64,000 bases of DNA from Zygnema cylindricum (taxonomy: Eukaryota; Streptophyta; Zygnematophyceae; Zygnematales; Zygnemataceae). The stretch spans positions 32,501 through 96,500 of the forward strand of contig JBBHKE010003383.1 of NCBI GenBank assembly GCA_037447655.1, written 5' to 3'. This document shows positions 20,146 through 31,900 of the stretch, piece after piece (the stretch's first letter is position 1; the number at the start of each line of letters is the position of its first letter). The translations under genes and the position numbers were made by a program. The notes beneath the pieces were generated by a model, which was not told where the DNA came from, made no database searches, and saw only the letters and a program-made list of their open reading frames with translations.

Positions 20146-22790
20146 TCAAGACGGGACTATTATGTTAATATCCCTCTTATACCTTTGTAAAAACTCAGAA
20201 TTATTATCTTCTAAAGTCAACTCATCTTTTGGCCCTCCTAGATAACTCACTTGCCAGAATATAGTATTGCCGACTTTGAACCGTTGACCTACCGAATCTG
20301 TTACCCATATGTGGACCTCAGGCTCTATAATTATTCAGGGATCCAGTTCCATTTCTCTTTTAATTAGTCGAAGATTTGCTGGTTTCAATTGACTAATGCG
20401 TATTACTGGATGATTTTTTGTTGAAGGTAGAAAGTCCAATTTGGCAGCAACTGACGATATCATCTCAATTAGAGTATATGGTCCAATGTACTTAAGAGCA
20501 AATTTCCCCGTAAGATCCGATTGTCCGTCGATCTTGCACATGTAATGAGTTGTAGAAAACCAATCATTGTCACTTGTGTTTACCACCCAATCCTTCGTTT
20601 GCGGTTAGCATTCAATTCTTGCCTTTTTTGTGTCTTCACTAATGCATCCCGAACCGTTTTCCAAACTGTTTGAATGTATTCCCAAAACTTTGTTCCATAA
20701 CCTCTATTCTCTTTAGTGACCCCTGTTATTAAGTCTAATGCATCTCTAGGTTGGTATCCGTATGTAACTTCAAATGATGAGAATCCTGTAGTAGCATGTA
20801 TACATGAATTGTATGCAAATTCCATTAATGGCAGTTTAGATTCCCATGTTTTTTGAACTCCACTGCAAGCAGTCCTAAGTTTTTCCTTTAGTGTCCTAAG
20901 CAACGTTTCCTCCAGTGTACGGTTCATCTTTTTCTGCTTGTCCATCTGTCTGAGGATGATAAGAGGTACTCATTTTTAATTTAGTGCCTAAATTTTGTTG
21001 CAATTTCTTCCAAAATGCAGACGTAAATTTAGAATCTCTATCATAGACTATATAGAAAGAGACTCCATAATGTCTGACCACGTTGTCAAAATATAACTTT
21101 GCAATATCTACAACTGAATGAGTAGTTTTCCAAGGGATAAAGATTGAAATTTAACTGAACCTATCGACTACGACCATGATACTATCATTTTTTTTAAAAG
21201 TAGATGGCAACGTGACAATAAAATCCATATTGACGGATTCTCATAGTCTTTTGAGGATATCTAAAGGTTTTAAGAGACCTCTAGGTTTTTGCTAACTAAG
21301 TTTACTCTGTTGGCAGGGAACACAACTTTCCACGTTTTTTGACACCTCTTTTGCCATCCTTGGCCAAAACAATCTACTCTACAACCGACTAAGAGTCTTA
21401 TCACTACCTAGATGTCTTATATGTTCATGGGCTCCTTGTAAAAGTTGTTTTTTTAAATCTCCCACTTTAGAAATGCATAATCTATCCCCCGTTTGCAAAT
21501 ACAATAAACCATCATTTATTCTAAAGTTTTTGACATGCATCTCATTCAATCGGTAAGAATTCGCTCCTCAAAGGTTCTTCGAAATCACAACAAAACAAGG
21601 ATCTTTATCATATCTTTTTCTAACAGCATCTAAAAACAAATCATCCTGAACCATCAAACTTATTTTAAAACATCTACTAAAAGGATTTGCGACTACATTT
21701 GTCTTTCTAGGAATATTTTTGAATTATCACAATGAACTATAAATTCTTTATTATGCAAATAATAACGCCATTTCACCAATGCATTAACAATTGCAAGTAA
21801 ATATTTTTCCTGTATTAGATAGTTTATTTCAGCATCATTGAATTTATGGACTAAAAAACAATAGGATGAAAATGTTTGCCGACCTTTTGACTTATGACTG
21901 CACCTAAACCTTTATTAGATGCATCTGTGATGATTAGAACTTCAAAATCCTCAGCAGGATCAAGATACATCAAGCAAAGGTCAACTTCCATTTTAGTTCC
22001 TGGAAAGCTCTCTCTTGATCATCTCCCTACACAAACATCTCTTTCTCCTGTGATAAATTTGTCAAAGGTGTAGCAATCATACTGAATTTAATAATAACTT
22101 CCCTGTGACAGGAGGGTTACATCTAGGTTCAAGGTTAATAACATGTTCCACGTCTCGAGAAAGTGGCCTTCGTGAGGGTAAATCACTTAGGAAAATATCT
22201 CAAAATTCAAAAATCACATATTTAACAGCAACATCAAATGTATTACTAATAACAAGAAAACATGTTTTGTTTTATCTTTTAAGTGCTTTTAAAATTGCTT
22301 AGCAGAAATCAAACCCTCCACTCCCAATCTGTTTATGTTATTTATATGATTCATATGCAATTTTTTAGATGATAATGCTTGCAAAACCTTCCAGCGATTT
22401 TAGACTTCACTTTCAAGGTGTTAAATTCCCTATTAATATGAGGATTATGTTCAGTTAACCAAGGCTTTCTTAAAATCAGTTCCTCACTTCCTAAATTCAT
22501 TATTTCACACACGATTTTTATTTTATGACCGTGGATTTCAACTTCAATTGAGTCAGTTGGTAAGTCTAATGTGGACTTATTACCATTTGCCACTTGAACA
22601 TGTAAAGCCTTTATGATTTTCCTTTATGATTGTATGAATTTTGTTTTCCTCTACAAACTTATATGAAATAAAATTATGTGTAACACTTGAATCAACCATT
22701 ACTCTTAATGGTTTTCCTTCCACTATAGACTTGAATTTGATCAAACTGTGTCTGGTGTCATCGCCACTTAACTGTCTTAACATAGGTCAC
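20146..22790 (-). pseudogene. Ty3/gypsy pol remnant (PR, RT edge, RNase H, integrase, C-terminal domain)
   Basis: Reading the minus strand, protease-like sequence at 22780-22600 has VMVDSSVTHNFI, where the usual catalytic D-S/T-G reads D-S-S. The RT amino-terminal edge at about 22200-22110 shows DLPSRRPLSRDVEHVINLEP. It is followed directly, near 22085, by the RT carboxy-terminal edge FSMIATPLTNLS, so the catalytic palm is deleted. RNase H (21940-21735) has DASNKGLGAVI and EKYLLAIVNALVKWRYYL. Integrase (21480-20580) has the His/Cys zinc site (HEHIRH...CVPC) and D, D, E at MDFI, DRDSKF and GQAEK. A frameshift near 20935 follows E. A C-terminal piece (20335-20146) ends RDINIIVPS. Several in-frame stops are present. 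Confidence 0.8.
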
Positions 22791-23018
22791 ATGTTGAGAA
22801 TTTCATCAGAAGGATTCTTCAAACTATGCAGTGTATTGAGAATAAAAATGAATTTAGCTATCCAAGTATTTTCATTAATTAATTTGCCCTCCAGAGGTTA
22901 ACTCCTTAACTTTTGGATCAGGTTGACTCAATTGAAGACTTTCGGTTAGTCTTTTCTGTTTCCCACCTTTTGGGCTTCCTGCTCAGCTAGGTATAATGCA
23001 ATATCTTCCTAGAGACCT

Positions 23019-25090
23019 TCAGTCCTTCGCGTAATGATCTGGACCTCCACATTTGAAACAAGTGACTTTTTTTTGGGTTTTGTGCACTCCTTCCTGAAAT
23101 GTCCCTCCTCTCTACAGTTATAACAGTAAATCTTCTTCGATTCTAAACACTCTAATGCTCTATGATCCTTTTTCTAACAGATAAAGCATGTGGGTATGGT
23201 AAGATTATATTTCTGAGCATTAATGCTTGGTCTTGGACTCTTATTGAATCCCTTTCTATTATTAAATTTGTTTCTTGCATTAACACTCTGTCCACCTCTC
23301 TGATTTCCTCGGAAGATATTTTGCCTATTCATCAGACCCACGTTCAGACCTTCTTCCACAAATTCCTCCTCACCCCACTATGATACTTCATTCAAATTAC
23401 CCCTAGTGATTGAGTTTCCCGATTATACCCCAACAGATCCTCTAATTCTAATGACTTTTTTTGTAATTCTTTCAAATTATTTATTTCTTTATGTTTCGGT
23501 TCTGATTTCAAATAGGATTCAGATAGTTCAAGAAATTCAACTTAGCCATTTCATCACTCAAACCTATAACATGAATGTTAGATGAGTCAAATTCCACAAT
23601 ATAATCTTTCACATATCCAATTTAATTACAGTTCAGCTACTTTTTGTCCATTTTGGATTTACAAGTGACCGACAAGAAACGCGATCTAATCGCGATTTTA
23701 AATGCATCTCAATCAGCATTATGAAGAATCAATTTAGACCTTCTGTGAGTGTAATACTAAATCTGAGCATCACTTTTCAGACAACTAACTTCAAAAGAAG
23801 TGTAATCATTACAATCATATTTTCTAGATTCTAAATAATACTCCATCTGAAAAATCCAAGCATCATGAAATTTTGTGGTCTCCATTGACCCACAGAATGA
23901 GCAGCCTATGTAAAGCCTCTAGGATAATATTTGCCCCTTCTACTTTCCGGCTAAATAAGCGCCGCCCAGGCACACAAATATTCTGACCACTCTCACCCCT
24001 GTGAGGACAAGACTCCCTTTAGTCAAACGCAAAAAGAATCACTGAATTTGCTCACCTGAGCAGTAAGTTATGGCTGGTCAAAGATGACCTTTATAGTTAC
24101 ATGCTCTCTTAGAGAGAGAGGTACCTAAATATTACTAAGTCTCGGTCTGCCTACTCACGACTACCTACTATTAAACCCTAGTCCAATAGGAACACTATAA
24201 AGTACAAGAAGGTACAATGGGCGATGTACTTATTGTACAACCATTGTACGACAAGGTCTACAAGGTAACACTTGTCATATCGGAAGCCATGGTTCCTCCT
24301 CCCATCTTCTCCAGTATCAAATAATGTGGCGCCACGTGGCACCGCGTGACGCTATATCCGTATGCCGCCAAAAATCTCACTTCGCGTGGCGGCTATAATG
24401 TCGGCCGTCCGATCAAAACATATTTTACACGGTTCAGATTCGCGTACATGCAGAAATTGCTCCTTTTGGTTAGTCTGCTGTTAATTAGCTGTTTCGTTAA
24501 TGTTTATATATTTATGAAACCCGTCACGTGTATCGTTTCGTAACGCCTTAATGGTTAAGGCGTTAAGCTATAAAGAATCTAGAGGTCACAGGTTCAAATC
24601 TATACGTAGGCATCATTTTAGCCAAAATACCCTTAACTGCAAAAACTACCACTTTCTAAATATGGCGGCAGCCATGGCGCGCCTTTGATCCTTACTCTCT
24701 TTCTTTAAAACAAAACTAAAATAGGGAAGTGAACTATTAATTACCTATTTTCAACACATCCAACTCATCAATCTTCTTACCATCAAAAGATGGTGCCTCA
24801 CTAATAGACAATTTTATATCTCTTATCTTTTTAGGTCTATTATGATCATCCTGCCTAAAACAGGCATTCCTTATACTACTCTCACCCTTTTGATCATTAA
24901 CATCATTCTTGGTCTGAATTGAGTTAAAAAGTTCATCCAATTTCTCATTTGAAACATTTCCATTTTCTTTAACAACTTTTAATTCACTTTTAAATTCAGA
25001 AATTGTTTCGTCTACAGCAACAACATAATTATTAAATCTTTTGACCAATCTCACAATACGTTTTTTCAACACATTCAAGGCATTCTCCAT
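23019..25090 (-). pseudogene. Ty3/gypsy gag remnant with three zinc knuckles, split by a solo LTR
   Basis: Gag starts at ATG 25090 with a coiled-coil-like Lys/Glu/Val-rich stretch. It reaches a PSFDGKKIDELD motif at about 24760 and is interrupted by the solo LTR 24756-23866. It resumes in the same frame with AWIFQMEYYLES (about 23860), a typical gag capsid-region motif. Downstream are three tandem C-X2-C-X4-H-X4-C knuckles. They lie at 23188-23147 (with a TAG), 23125-23084 (intact: CYNCREEGHFRKEC) and 23060-23019 (last Cys replaced by TGA). The damage pattern is largely C-to-T type. Confidence 0.8.
23866..24756 (+). mobile_element. solo LTR with tRNA-like module, copy C, inside gag
   Basis: 891 bp from TGAAATTTTGTGG to TATTTTCAACA, flanked by CATCA (23861-23865) and CATCC (24757-24761). 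The interrupted gag reading frame resumes in phase across it with one copy of the duplication, so the borders are exact. It shares CTCCATTG, GCAAAAAGAATCACTGAA and CCGTCCGATCA with copies A and B. A tRNA-like stretch at 24540-24614 has a perfect D arm (GCC/GGC around TTAATGGTTAA) and a B-box-like GGTTCAAATC. Confidence 0.8.
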
Positions 25091-25656
25091 TTCACGTTTC
25101 TATGTATATTTTGTCATTATCACACAATGAAATCTAGCAAAATGAAAGAAGGATTATAATTTCCCAAAGAAATTTGTTGCGGAGTGCAAATTCACTTCTT
25201 CAATTTCCCAACATTGAATCAGAAAGGTAAGAATTTCCTCACAAATTTTGCAACAGGAAAATTGAAAGCTCTCAAAAGTAAGATTCAACGATAAACTTTG
25301 CAACAACAAAATTGAAAGCAATCAAAGGTAACAATTTAGGGTCTGAAAATTTTGAGTCATATCTAGACTCCTTTGCTCTGGAAAAAGTATGAATCATCGC
25401 TATGAGAAGGCAAGTTTGTTTGGCCTCTAGATAATTGGAGTGAGATTCAACAGTGCCTACATGCCCACCCGCCTGAGTCCTTAAGACCTAAGCACTCCCC
25501 ACATCTAACCAGAGGTCGCTGGCAATGTGGTCACTTAGTTTCCCTCCAATCCTCTACTAGTCACATTGTGGTTCCACCTACACGGGTTAGAGCACCCTCA
25601 CCGGTCACGACAGTCGATGTTTGGGTGAGCAAGCTTCTCCCTTCCTTCTAACCAAA

Positions 25657-25668
25657 GCTTTTATACCA
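25657..25668 (-). other. primer-binding site, initiator-Met tRNA type
   Basis: On the element strand, two bases after the 5' LTR, TGGTATAAAAGC matches 10 of 12 positions of TGGTATCAGAGC, the complement of the initiator-Met tRNA 3' end used by many plant LTR elements. Confidence 0.7.
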
Positions 25669-25670
25669 TA

Positions 25671-25946
25671 TGTAATAGGATTTCCTACCTCTCAAAAAAT
25701 CCCATTACTCCTACCATTTTAAACCACCTATTCCACATATTGGAAAATACACATCCACATTGGAAAGCACTCACATAAGGATAAACTTTAAATTAGAAGA
25801 AGCTTTTGTCCACATAACATTAGCTTGATCTCTTGCCCTCGTGGCTCAACCCTTTTTTTAAAGTGTTTTCCACTACTCGCCACTCTTGAATAATTTTTTC
25901 TCTTAACTACAAAAACGATACTTAGTTAGTAAGAGATTCCAGTGCA
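25671..25946 (-). repeat. 5' LTR of the Ty3/gypsy element
   Basis: 276 bp, homologous to 19131-19407, ending TG/CA on both strands. Between it and gag (25091-25656) lies a noncoding leader. Confidence 0.85.
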
Positions 25947-26448
25947 AGCCTCCCGTTTTCTGCGCGCGACTGTATGTTTAGCATTTTTAATTTTGTCGTG
26001 GTTTATTTTTTTATAAAAAAACAAAAACAAATGACCTTAACTTTACAAACCCTATTTTAGATACCTGATTACGGCCTTTGTCTGGGTCTGCAGGACGAAT
26101 CCCGCAAGGTGCCGAAGGTATCAAAAATGACTGGAGGAATGTAACGAACCCATACTAATCTTGTGTTTTTAGGTGTGAAGGTCGGGTGTGAAAGGGTCCA
26201 CGTCGCCCCTCCCCCCTCCCATTTCGATTTACGACGCCTCACGCCTCGCGCCGCGCGGCGCGTGGCAAATATAAATATGTTTAGGGTTTTTTTATCATTT
26301 GTGCAACCGATAACCCCATGACCCTAAAAATCCGAGGCACCTGGGCGGTATTTTGCAAAGTGTGAAGGTCACGGCGCACTTTGGACTCTTTCACACCTCT
26401 CACTCCATGGGCGAGAAAACTTACGAACCTTACTTGCACTGTACAGTA
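25947..26448. other. no gene seen; GC-rich patch at 26190-26270
   Basis: It holds a GC-rich word cluster (CCTCACGCCTCGCGCCGCGC) and AT-rich DNA. No open frame with protein character. Confidence 0.4.
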
Positions 26449-26967
26449 CACCGCAAATCGTAATTAGAGTAAAGGAAACACTAGAGTTAAAAAATAAAAC
26501 AAATAATTAGAGTTATGAATTCTAATTTGTGAGGTAAAACTTTTTCAAAAAGGAATTTTACTCTAATTTTTTAATAACTCTAATTCGGGCGTAAATTTCG
26601 GAGCTGAGTATATCAATTGTAAATTAAATACAATTACATAATCTAGAAAAACGTACAGTTTCATGTCGTTATGACGTTTGCATTACGCGGTTTGTTATAA
26701 TGCAGTTACATAAAAACGGCATGTACTAAATCATTATTTGTACTTTTCTACTTAATAAAGTATAATTTTGCACGGTCAGACACCGACCGTACGCCACACT
26801 TTTTAAAACGAAAATGTATTAGAGTTATTAACGCTCGTTCAAAAAGTACCTTGAATAATGTAAAGAATAATTTAGAATAATGTACTATATTTTAGTTTTT
26901 ATAGTGATAGAGTCAAAATTTGGGGTGACGGAATTAGCGTACATAACTCTAATTACGATTCGCGGTG
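26449..26967. mobile_element. CACCG-family MITE, ~520 bp
   Basis: TA then CACCGCAAATCGTAATTAG at the left; CTAATTACGATTCGCGGTG then TA at the right. The interior matches 17940-18440. Confidence 0.7.
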
Positions 26968-26974
26968 TACACTA

Positions 26975-27170
26975 CACCGTCAATCGCTATTAGAGTATAT
27001 AACGCCAATTCGGTGCCTTTTTTTCAAAAAAAAAACCCGAAATACAATTAATAACGCTGTTTAAGTAGGTGGACCCTAATCTGCCACGTCTCAGGTACTA
27101 AATTAGAATCAATAACGCTATTTTTTTTTTGACGCTATTTAATCCTTGACTCTAATAGCGATTGGCGGTG
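26975..27170. mobile_element. CACCG-family MITE, 196 bp
   Basis: TA then CACCGTCAATCGCTATTAGAG, and CTCTAATAGCGATTGGCGGTG then TA. It lies 7 bp from the previous copy, showing clustering of the family. Confidence 0.7.
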
Positions 27171-27529
27171 TACAGTATAATAGTCATGTCCTATTGAAAA
27201 AGCACCAGAAGTCACGCTTGCTTGCACTTGCGCCTGGTTGCTGCAAAGGTACGAACTTTTTCAACAAATTAATTACAAATTAGTTTATTTTATTTTTGAA
27301 CATCGTCGTACTTTAATTTTGAGTACGAGCTCTTCATTCGGTGCTCTAACAAGCGATACTCCGTTACTGAAACATCAACTGACTTCCAATCAGAGGTCGT
27401 AAACGGTTAACCGAAATCGTGACCGACCGTTAATTGACCGCTCGTGTGGGATCCGGGACAGATTCGGGTGCTAAATTTGGGGCGCCGAGCGGATTCGGGC
27501 GGTTGATTCACAGAAAAAAAAAATCGGTT

Positions 27530-27845
27530 ACGGTTCGGGCAAAAAACGAAAAAAAAAAAAAAAGTTTTGGGCTGTCTATACTATTCCAACATTATTGTAC
27601 TTTGTACTATTGGTATTGTGGATTGTATAAGGGAAATGTACCATTAATTTTGTAATTTCTCGGTTAGGGGCGGGTCGCGAGAAATCGAGTTTCGGTTAAC
27701 TTTTTTTTCCTAAACGCGTTTCGGGAAACGGTTAACAATTTTGGAGCGTGACATAACCCGGTCGGGCGTCGGGTACTCAGATTTTGAAAATAAAAAACCG
27801 GTCGGTTTCGGTTATCTAAAATTTTGACTTTTGCGACCTCTGCTT
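27530..27845 (+). repeat. second copy of the 5.7-6.07-kb repeat
   Basis: It matches 5700-6065 in direct orientation (CATTATTGTACTTTGTACT, GGTATTGTGGA, GAGAAATCGAGTTTCGGTT, GGAGCGTG). The GC-rich stretch just before it (27420-27510, ATTCGGG-rich) resembles the centre of the foldback at 5.26-5.65 kb. Confidence 0.55.
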
Positions 27846-28267
27846 CCAATTTCTACACTATATCGCGATACTACGGTACCGCATGGACATATTAACGTAC
27901 ACGCCAAATTTGTGCACTCTTGCATTATTTTGTTTTAATTAAAGCATGGGAAATAAGAAACCGTTCTTTACCATAAAATTGGAACCTTCCGAAAATCCAT
28001 TGAAATCCTTCCCTGAACCCCTTTTTCTCTCCACCTCTCTCTCCACCCCTCTCTCCACCCCCGCTTCCCCACCCCATGGATTTCCTTTTTCCATGTGATT
28101 GATTTTTTATTTTTTATTTTTCCTTCGCGGCTCTCCGGCTGCCATGCATCATCTGGCAAGGTGCGTTTTGTCTTTTGCGGGATTTCTCTCTTTCCTTCTG
28201 CATTTTTTGTCGTTTTCTGCGCAAATTGTTTCGTAAGGAGGGCACACCACAGGAGTGTCTTTCCTAT
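27846..28267. other. upstream flank of the OTP51-like gene
   Basis: No gene is seen. Short frames at 27968-28159 are not protein-like. Confidence 0.35.
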
Positions 28268-28620
28268 GCTATTAAAGAGAGGGAGGGGGGGAGAGGGAGG
28301 GGGAGAGAGGGAGGAGAAAAGGAGGAGAGGAAAAGATGGAAGGGGAGAGGGAGTAGAGGAAGAGAGGAGTGAGGAAAGAGAAAGAGGGGAAGTAGGGAGG
28401 AAAAGAGGGAAAGCAGAGGGAGAGGGAGAGGAGAGAAGAGGGAGGAAGAGGGAGTGGAAGTGGAGAGGGAGAGAGGGATAGAGGAACGAGAAAAGAAAGA
28501 CTGGGGAGGCGAAAGAGAGGGAGTAGGCGAGGGTGGGAGGGGCATGGAGGGGGAGGGATAGGGAGGTTAGACAGAGGGAGTAGAATTTAGGGGGAGAGGG
28601 AGAGGAAGAGAGAGGAGGAC
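28268..28620. repeat. polypurine (GA/GGGA) tract upstream of the OTP51-like gene
   Basis: About 350 bp, nearly all A/G on the plus strand. Its open frames in all phases are Arg/Glu/Gly strings. It is followed by a short polypyrimidine tract and an acceptor-like TTTTTGTAG at 28731-28740, so an upstream noncoding exon is likely. Confidence 0.7.
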
Positions 28621-28916
28621 GATTGTGGAAAGCATTTATTTGTCTTTCTTGTGCGCTGCATTGGTCTTTCTCTCCCTCTCACTCTCTTTCTTTTTCTCTC
28701 TCTCTCCCTCTCTCAATCTTTTTTTTCTTAACTTTTTGTAGGAACCTTCATCCGGTCAGGTGTGGAGCTTTCCAAAATTTTGTCTCTTTCACAAACCGAC
28801 AAGTTTTTGTCAAATTTTGTGAACCAGTGAGAGGCTTACACGTGGCATCTGTCCATGTACCTTTAGTCCACAATACGCCAAAATTTGCACATTTGTCTTT
28901 TGGGAAATTGCCAGCT

Positions 28917-31900
28917 ATGAGTGTCCCAAGTTGCAGTTTTTCGACAAATTTTTTTGGAGCACCCAAAATTTTAAGTTTGGTACCAAATGGGGTACAATTA
29001 AGCTCCAGTTTTCGACAAACCCCTTTTTTAAATAGGCTTTTTGTAAGATGGGTTTCGTTCAAAAACCCAAGAGGGAGTAGAGAGAGAGGTAGGGAGGAAG
29101 GCGGTATCGCATATCGTAGAATTGAATCGAGACAGGTTGGAGCGGAGAGTCACGAGAGGAGAGAGAGTGTTTCTGATTCCTATCAATCTGGTTTTGGGAG
29201 GAGAGATAGAGAGAGTGACAGTTTTGGAAGAGAATCTGGGTCTTATGGAGGAGGAGAGAGAAGAGACAGAGGATGGAATGGTGGAGAGAGAGCTGAGAGA
29301 AGAGAGGGAGGGAGAGGAGAGAGAGGTCGAGGGAGAGGAGAGAGAGGTCGAGGGAGTGGGGAGGCAGGGAGAGGGAGGGTTGGGGCAGGATGGAGAGGAG
29401 ACGGAGCTATCAGAAGGGAGGGAAAAAGTAGTTCCACCTGGGGGAATGGCTATAATGACAGAGGAGGGAGAGGGAGGGAAGGGAGAAGCTCGTTTAATTC
29501 TGAAAGAGACCAGAACGGCGCGGCCCCATGGATTGGGAGTAGAGAAAAAGGAGGAGAGAGGGAAAGTGAATGGGAGGGGGAGAGGAGAGGTAGATGGGAA
29601 GATTCTGGATCTGAAAGAAAAGGAGGAGGGAGAGGATTTGGGAGAGGGAGAGGAACTATTCGGAATCTCCAACCTTGGATAGGACGAGGGTCACGGAAAA
29701 AAGAGGAAGTGGGTTATGTGAGAAGAGGAGGAGGAGAGAACACTTGGGGGGAGTTGAGGGAGGGGTTTAGGGGTGGGGAAGGGAGGGGAGGAAGGGGCGA
29801 GAGAGGTGGGGGAGGAGAACGAGAGAGAAGAGAGAGAGATGGGAGTGGGTGGATTGGGGAGAGTGGGAGGAGGTTTGACAGAGGGGTGGGTGGAGGTAAT
29901 GAGATAGGAGGAGATGTTGAAGATGATATGTTCGGATGGGAGAGAGATGCGAGAATGGAAAGAGAAGGGAGCGGAGGGAGAGGAGGGAGAAGTAGGAGAG
30001 AGGAGACAGATGACGAAGAAGAGGAAGAGGAAGAGGGAGAGGAAGACAGTGAAGGAGAAGACGAGGAAGAAGAGAGAGGGAGATTCCAAAAATCTAGCGT
30101 TTCTCTGAAAACTTCTGAATGGTGGGAGAAACAAGGACAGGGTTTACCTTCTTTAAGTGAACTACAAATGCCCGATTTAAGGAAAAAGAGAGTAAAAGTT
30201 CCGGAGGAGGAGAGATGGAAACAAAAAATGGCTCGAAAGAGAGAGAAAAGTCTTTTGGCCGAAGAATCGACTCCCGCCTTTGAAAGGTATTTGGATAGAG
30301 AGCAGGGAGGAGAGGAGTGGAAACAAAGAAAATTGAATTGGATTCTAGAAGAACTTGTGGTCATGAGACCGAATCCTATTGTAAAACTTTTAAACGCCCA
30401 AAGGTCGTGGATTTCTCCGGAAGACGTTCGATGTATAATTAATCGGTTGGTGGATGACGGAGAAGGGCCTCGGGCAGTCAGGGTAAGGAACCCTGATTTT
30501 TTAAAAAAAATTAAGGGATTTTTATCTATGTTTTAAGGAAGTTTTTAAAAAAAATGGATTTTTTTTTTAAATCGATAACTTTTCCTTGTCTTCATTTTCC
30601 TTCCCTCCTCTTCTCATTTTTGGCTTTCTTTGGGACTTACCGATAAAGAGTACAAAACCCTTCAATTCCTCCACTTTAAACTATTTGAAGTTTAAATGTT
30701 TTAACTATTAAAATTCATCATTAAGCTTTCTTTTTCAGTCCCTCCATGAAACTGTAATTTGACTTCTGTTTGAGTTCTAGATTTGACTTAAAACCAGAAA
30801 GCATTTAAAACAACAATAAAAAAAAATGATTCAAAGAGCCGATTTGATCACCTCAATACGATTTAAAACTCAAATATTTTTATTATTTAGATTCTATTTT
30901 TTTCAAAGTCTCCACTGTATTTAAAAGTTGCATTTTGAAAAAAAAGAGAAAAAATAACAAAACCTTTTTCAAGGCAAAGCCCCAATTCATGATGAAGACC
31001 TATTTTTACATTATTATTTCTTTGTTACATCCTTAGTGGGTACAAAACCTGAGGCTCATCAAGTTTTCAATTTTACATTAAACCCAACTTGACTCAAATT
31101 ATTGACCATGTTTTCGATCTAAAACCCCAATTTCATTTCAAATATATTATTTTGTTCCAGAACCCTAATGTTAACTTCAAAAAAATCTCAGTTTCATGTT
31201 TTGAAATGGAACCAACAACTAAAATGGCATAAAACGTAACCCTAATTTTGCCTAAAATCTCTAATTTTACCCTGATACCAAACTGTTTCCCCTGAACCCT
31301 AATTTCTCTCCAAACCTTAATTTTTCCTCAAAACTTTAATTCCAACTCAAAACCCTAACTTTTTTCAAGAGACTTTCCCTATTTGTCCTATTCTCAGGTT
31401 CTCAAATGGAACCAACAAATGGATTGGTACGAACCGAACTTTGAAATTTACACGGGATTGGCCGAAGAAATGGCTCGAACGTCGAAAATATCGCGATGCA
31501 TGGAAATTTATGACATGATGATGACGCGTGGCATGGCCCCATTGGCTTCCACGTACGAAATAATAATTACCTCGCTTTTGAAAGAGGGACAGGCGGGAGA
31601 GGTGGAGAAGGCGTGGAGTTTGTACCAAAGAATGAAACAATTCGCGGGGTCGACTCCTTCGAAGGAGTTGCAATCCACACTATTTAAGGTTCGCGGGAGA
31701 GAGGGAGGGCAGGAGGGGGGAACGCGGGAGGGGGATAAACTTAAAATAACGTTAGATATTGTGAATTTCCCTAGCATTGTCAAGATGTGATGTTTTTTTT
31801 CAGAGTAAAGTGGTATTTACATTAATTGTTGTAAGGTCTGAGACTAATTATGTCCCCTTTTTAATTCCTCTACACATGAAATTGTGTGGATTAGCATTCT

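Larger units (their letters stand above)
19131..25946 (-). mobile_element. Ty3/gypsy LTR retrotransposon, defective, with nested solo LTR
   Basis: Minus-strand element of 6816 bp with two 276-277-bp LTRs and the order gag, protease, reverse transcriptase, RNase H, integrase (RT before IN is the Ty3/gypsy order). A 12-base primer-binding site lies next to the 5' LTR. The two LTRs differ at numerous positions, so the insertion is old. All coding parts carry stops or frameshifts, and most of the RT core is missing. Flanking bases do not show a 5-bp duplication (ACACA on one side, AGCCT on the other), suggesting rearrangement after insertion. Confidence 0.85.

Noticed and set aside
29028-30364. 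Minus-strand open frames opposite OTP51 exon 1
   Set aside because: Ser/Pro/Leu-rich mirror of the GA-rich coding strand; no motif.
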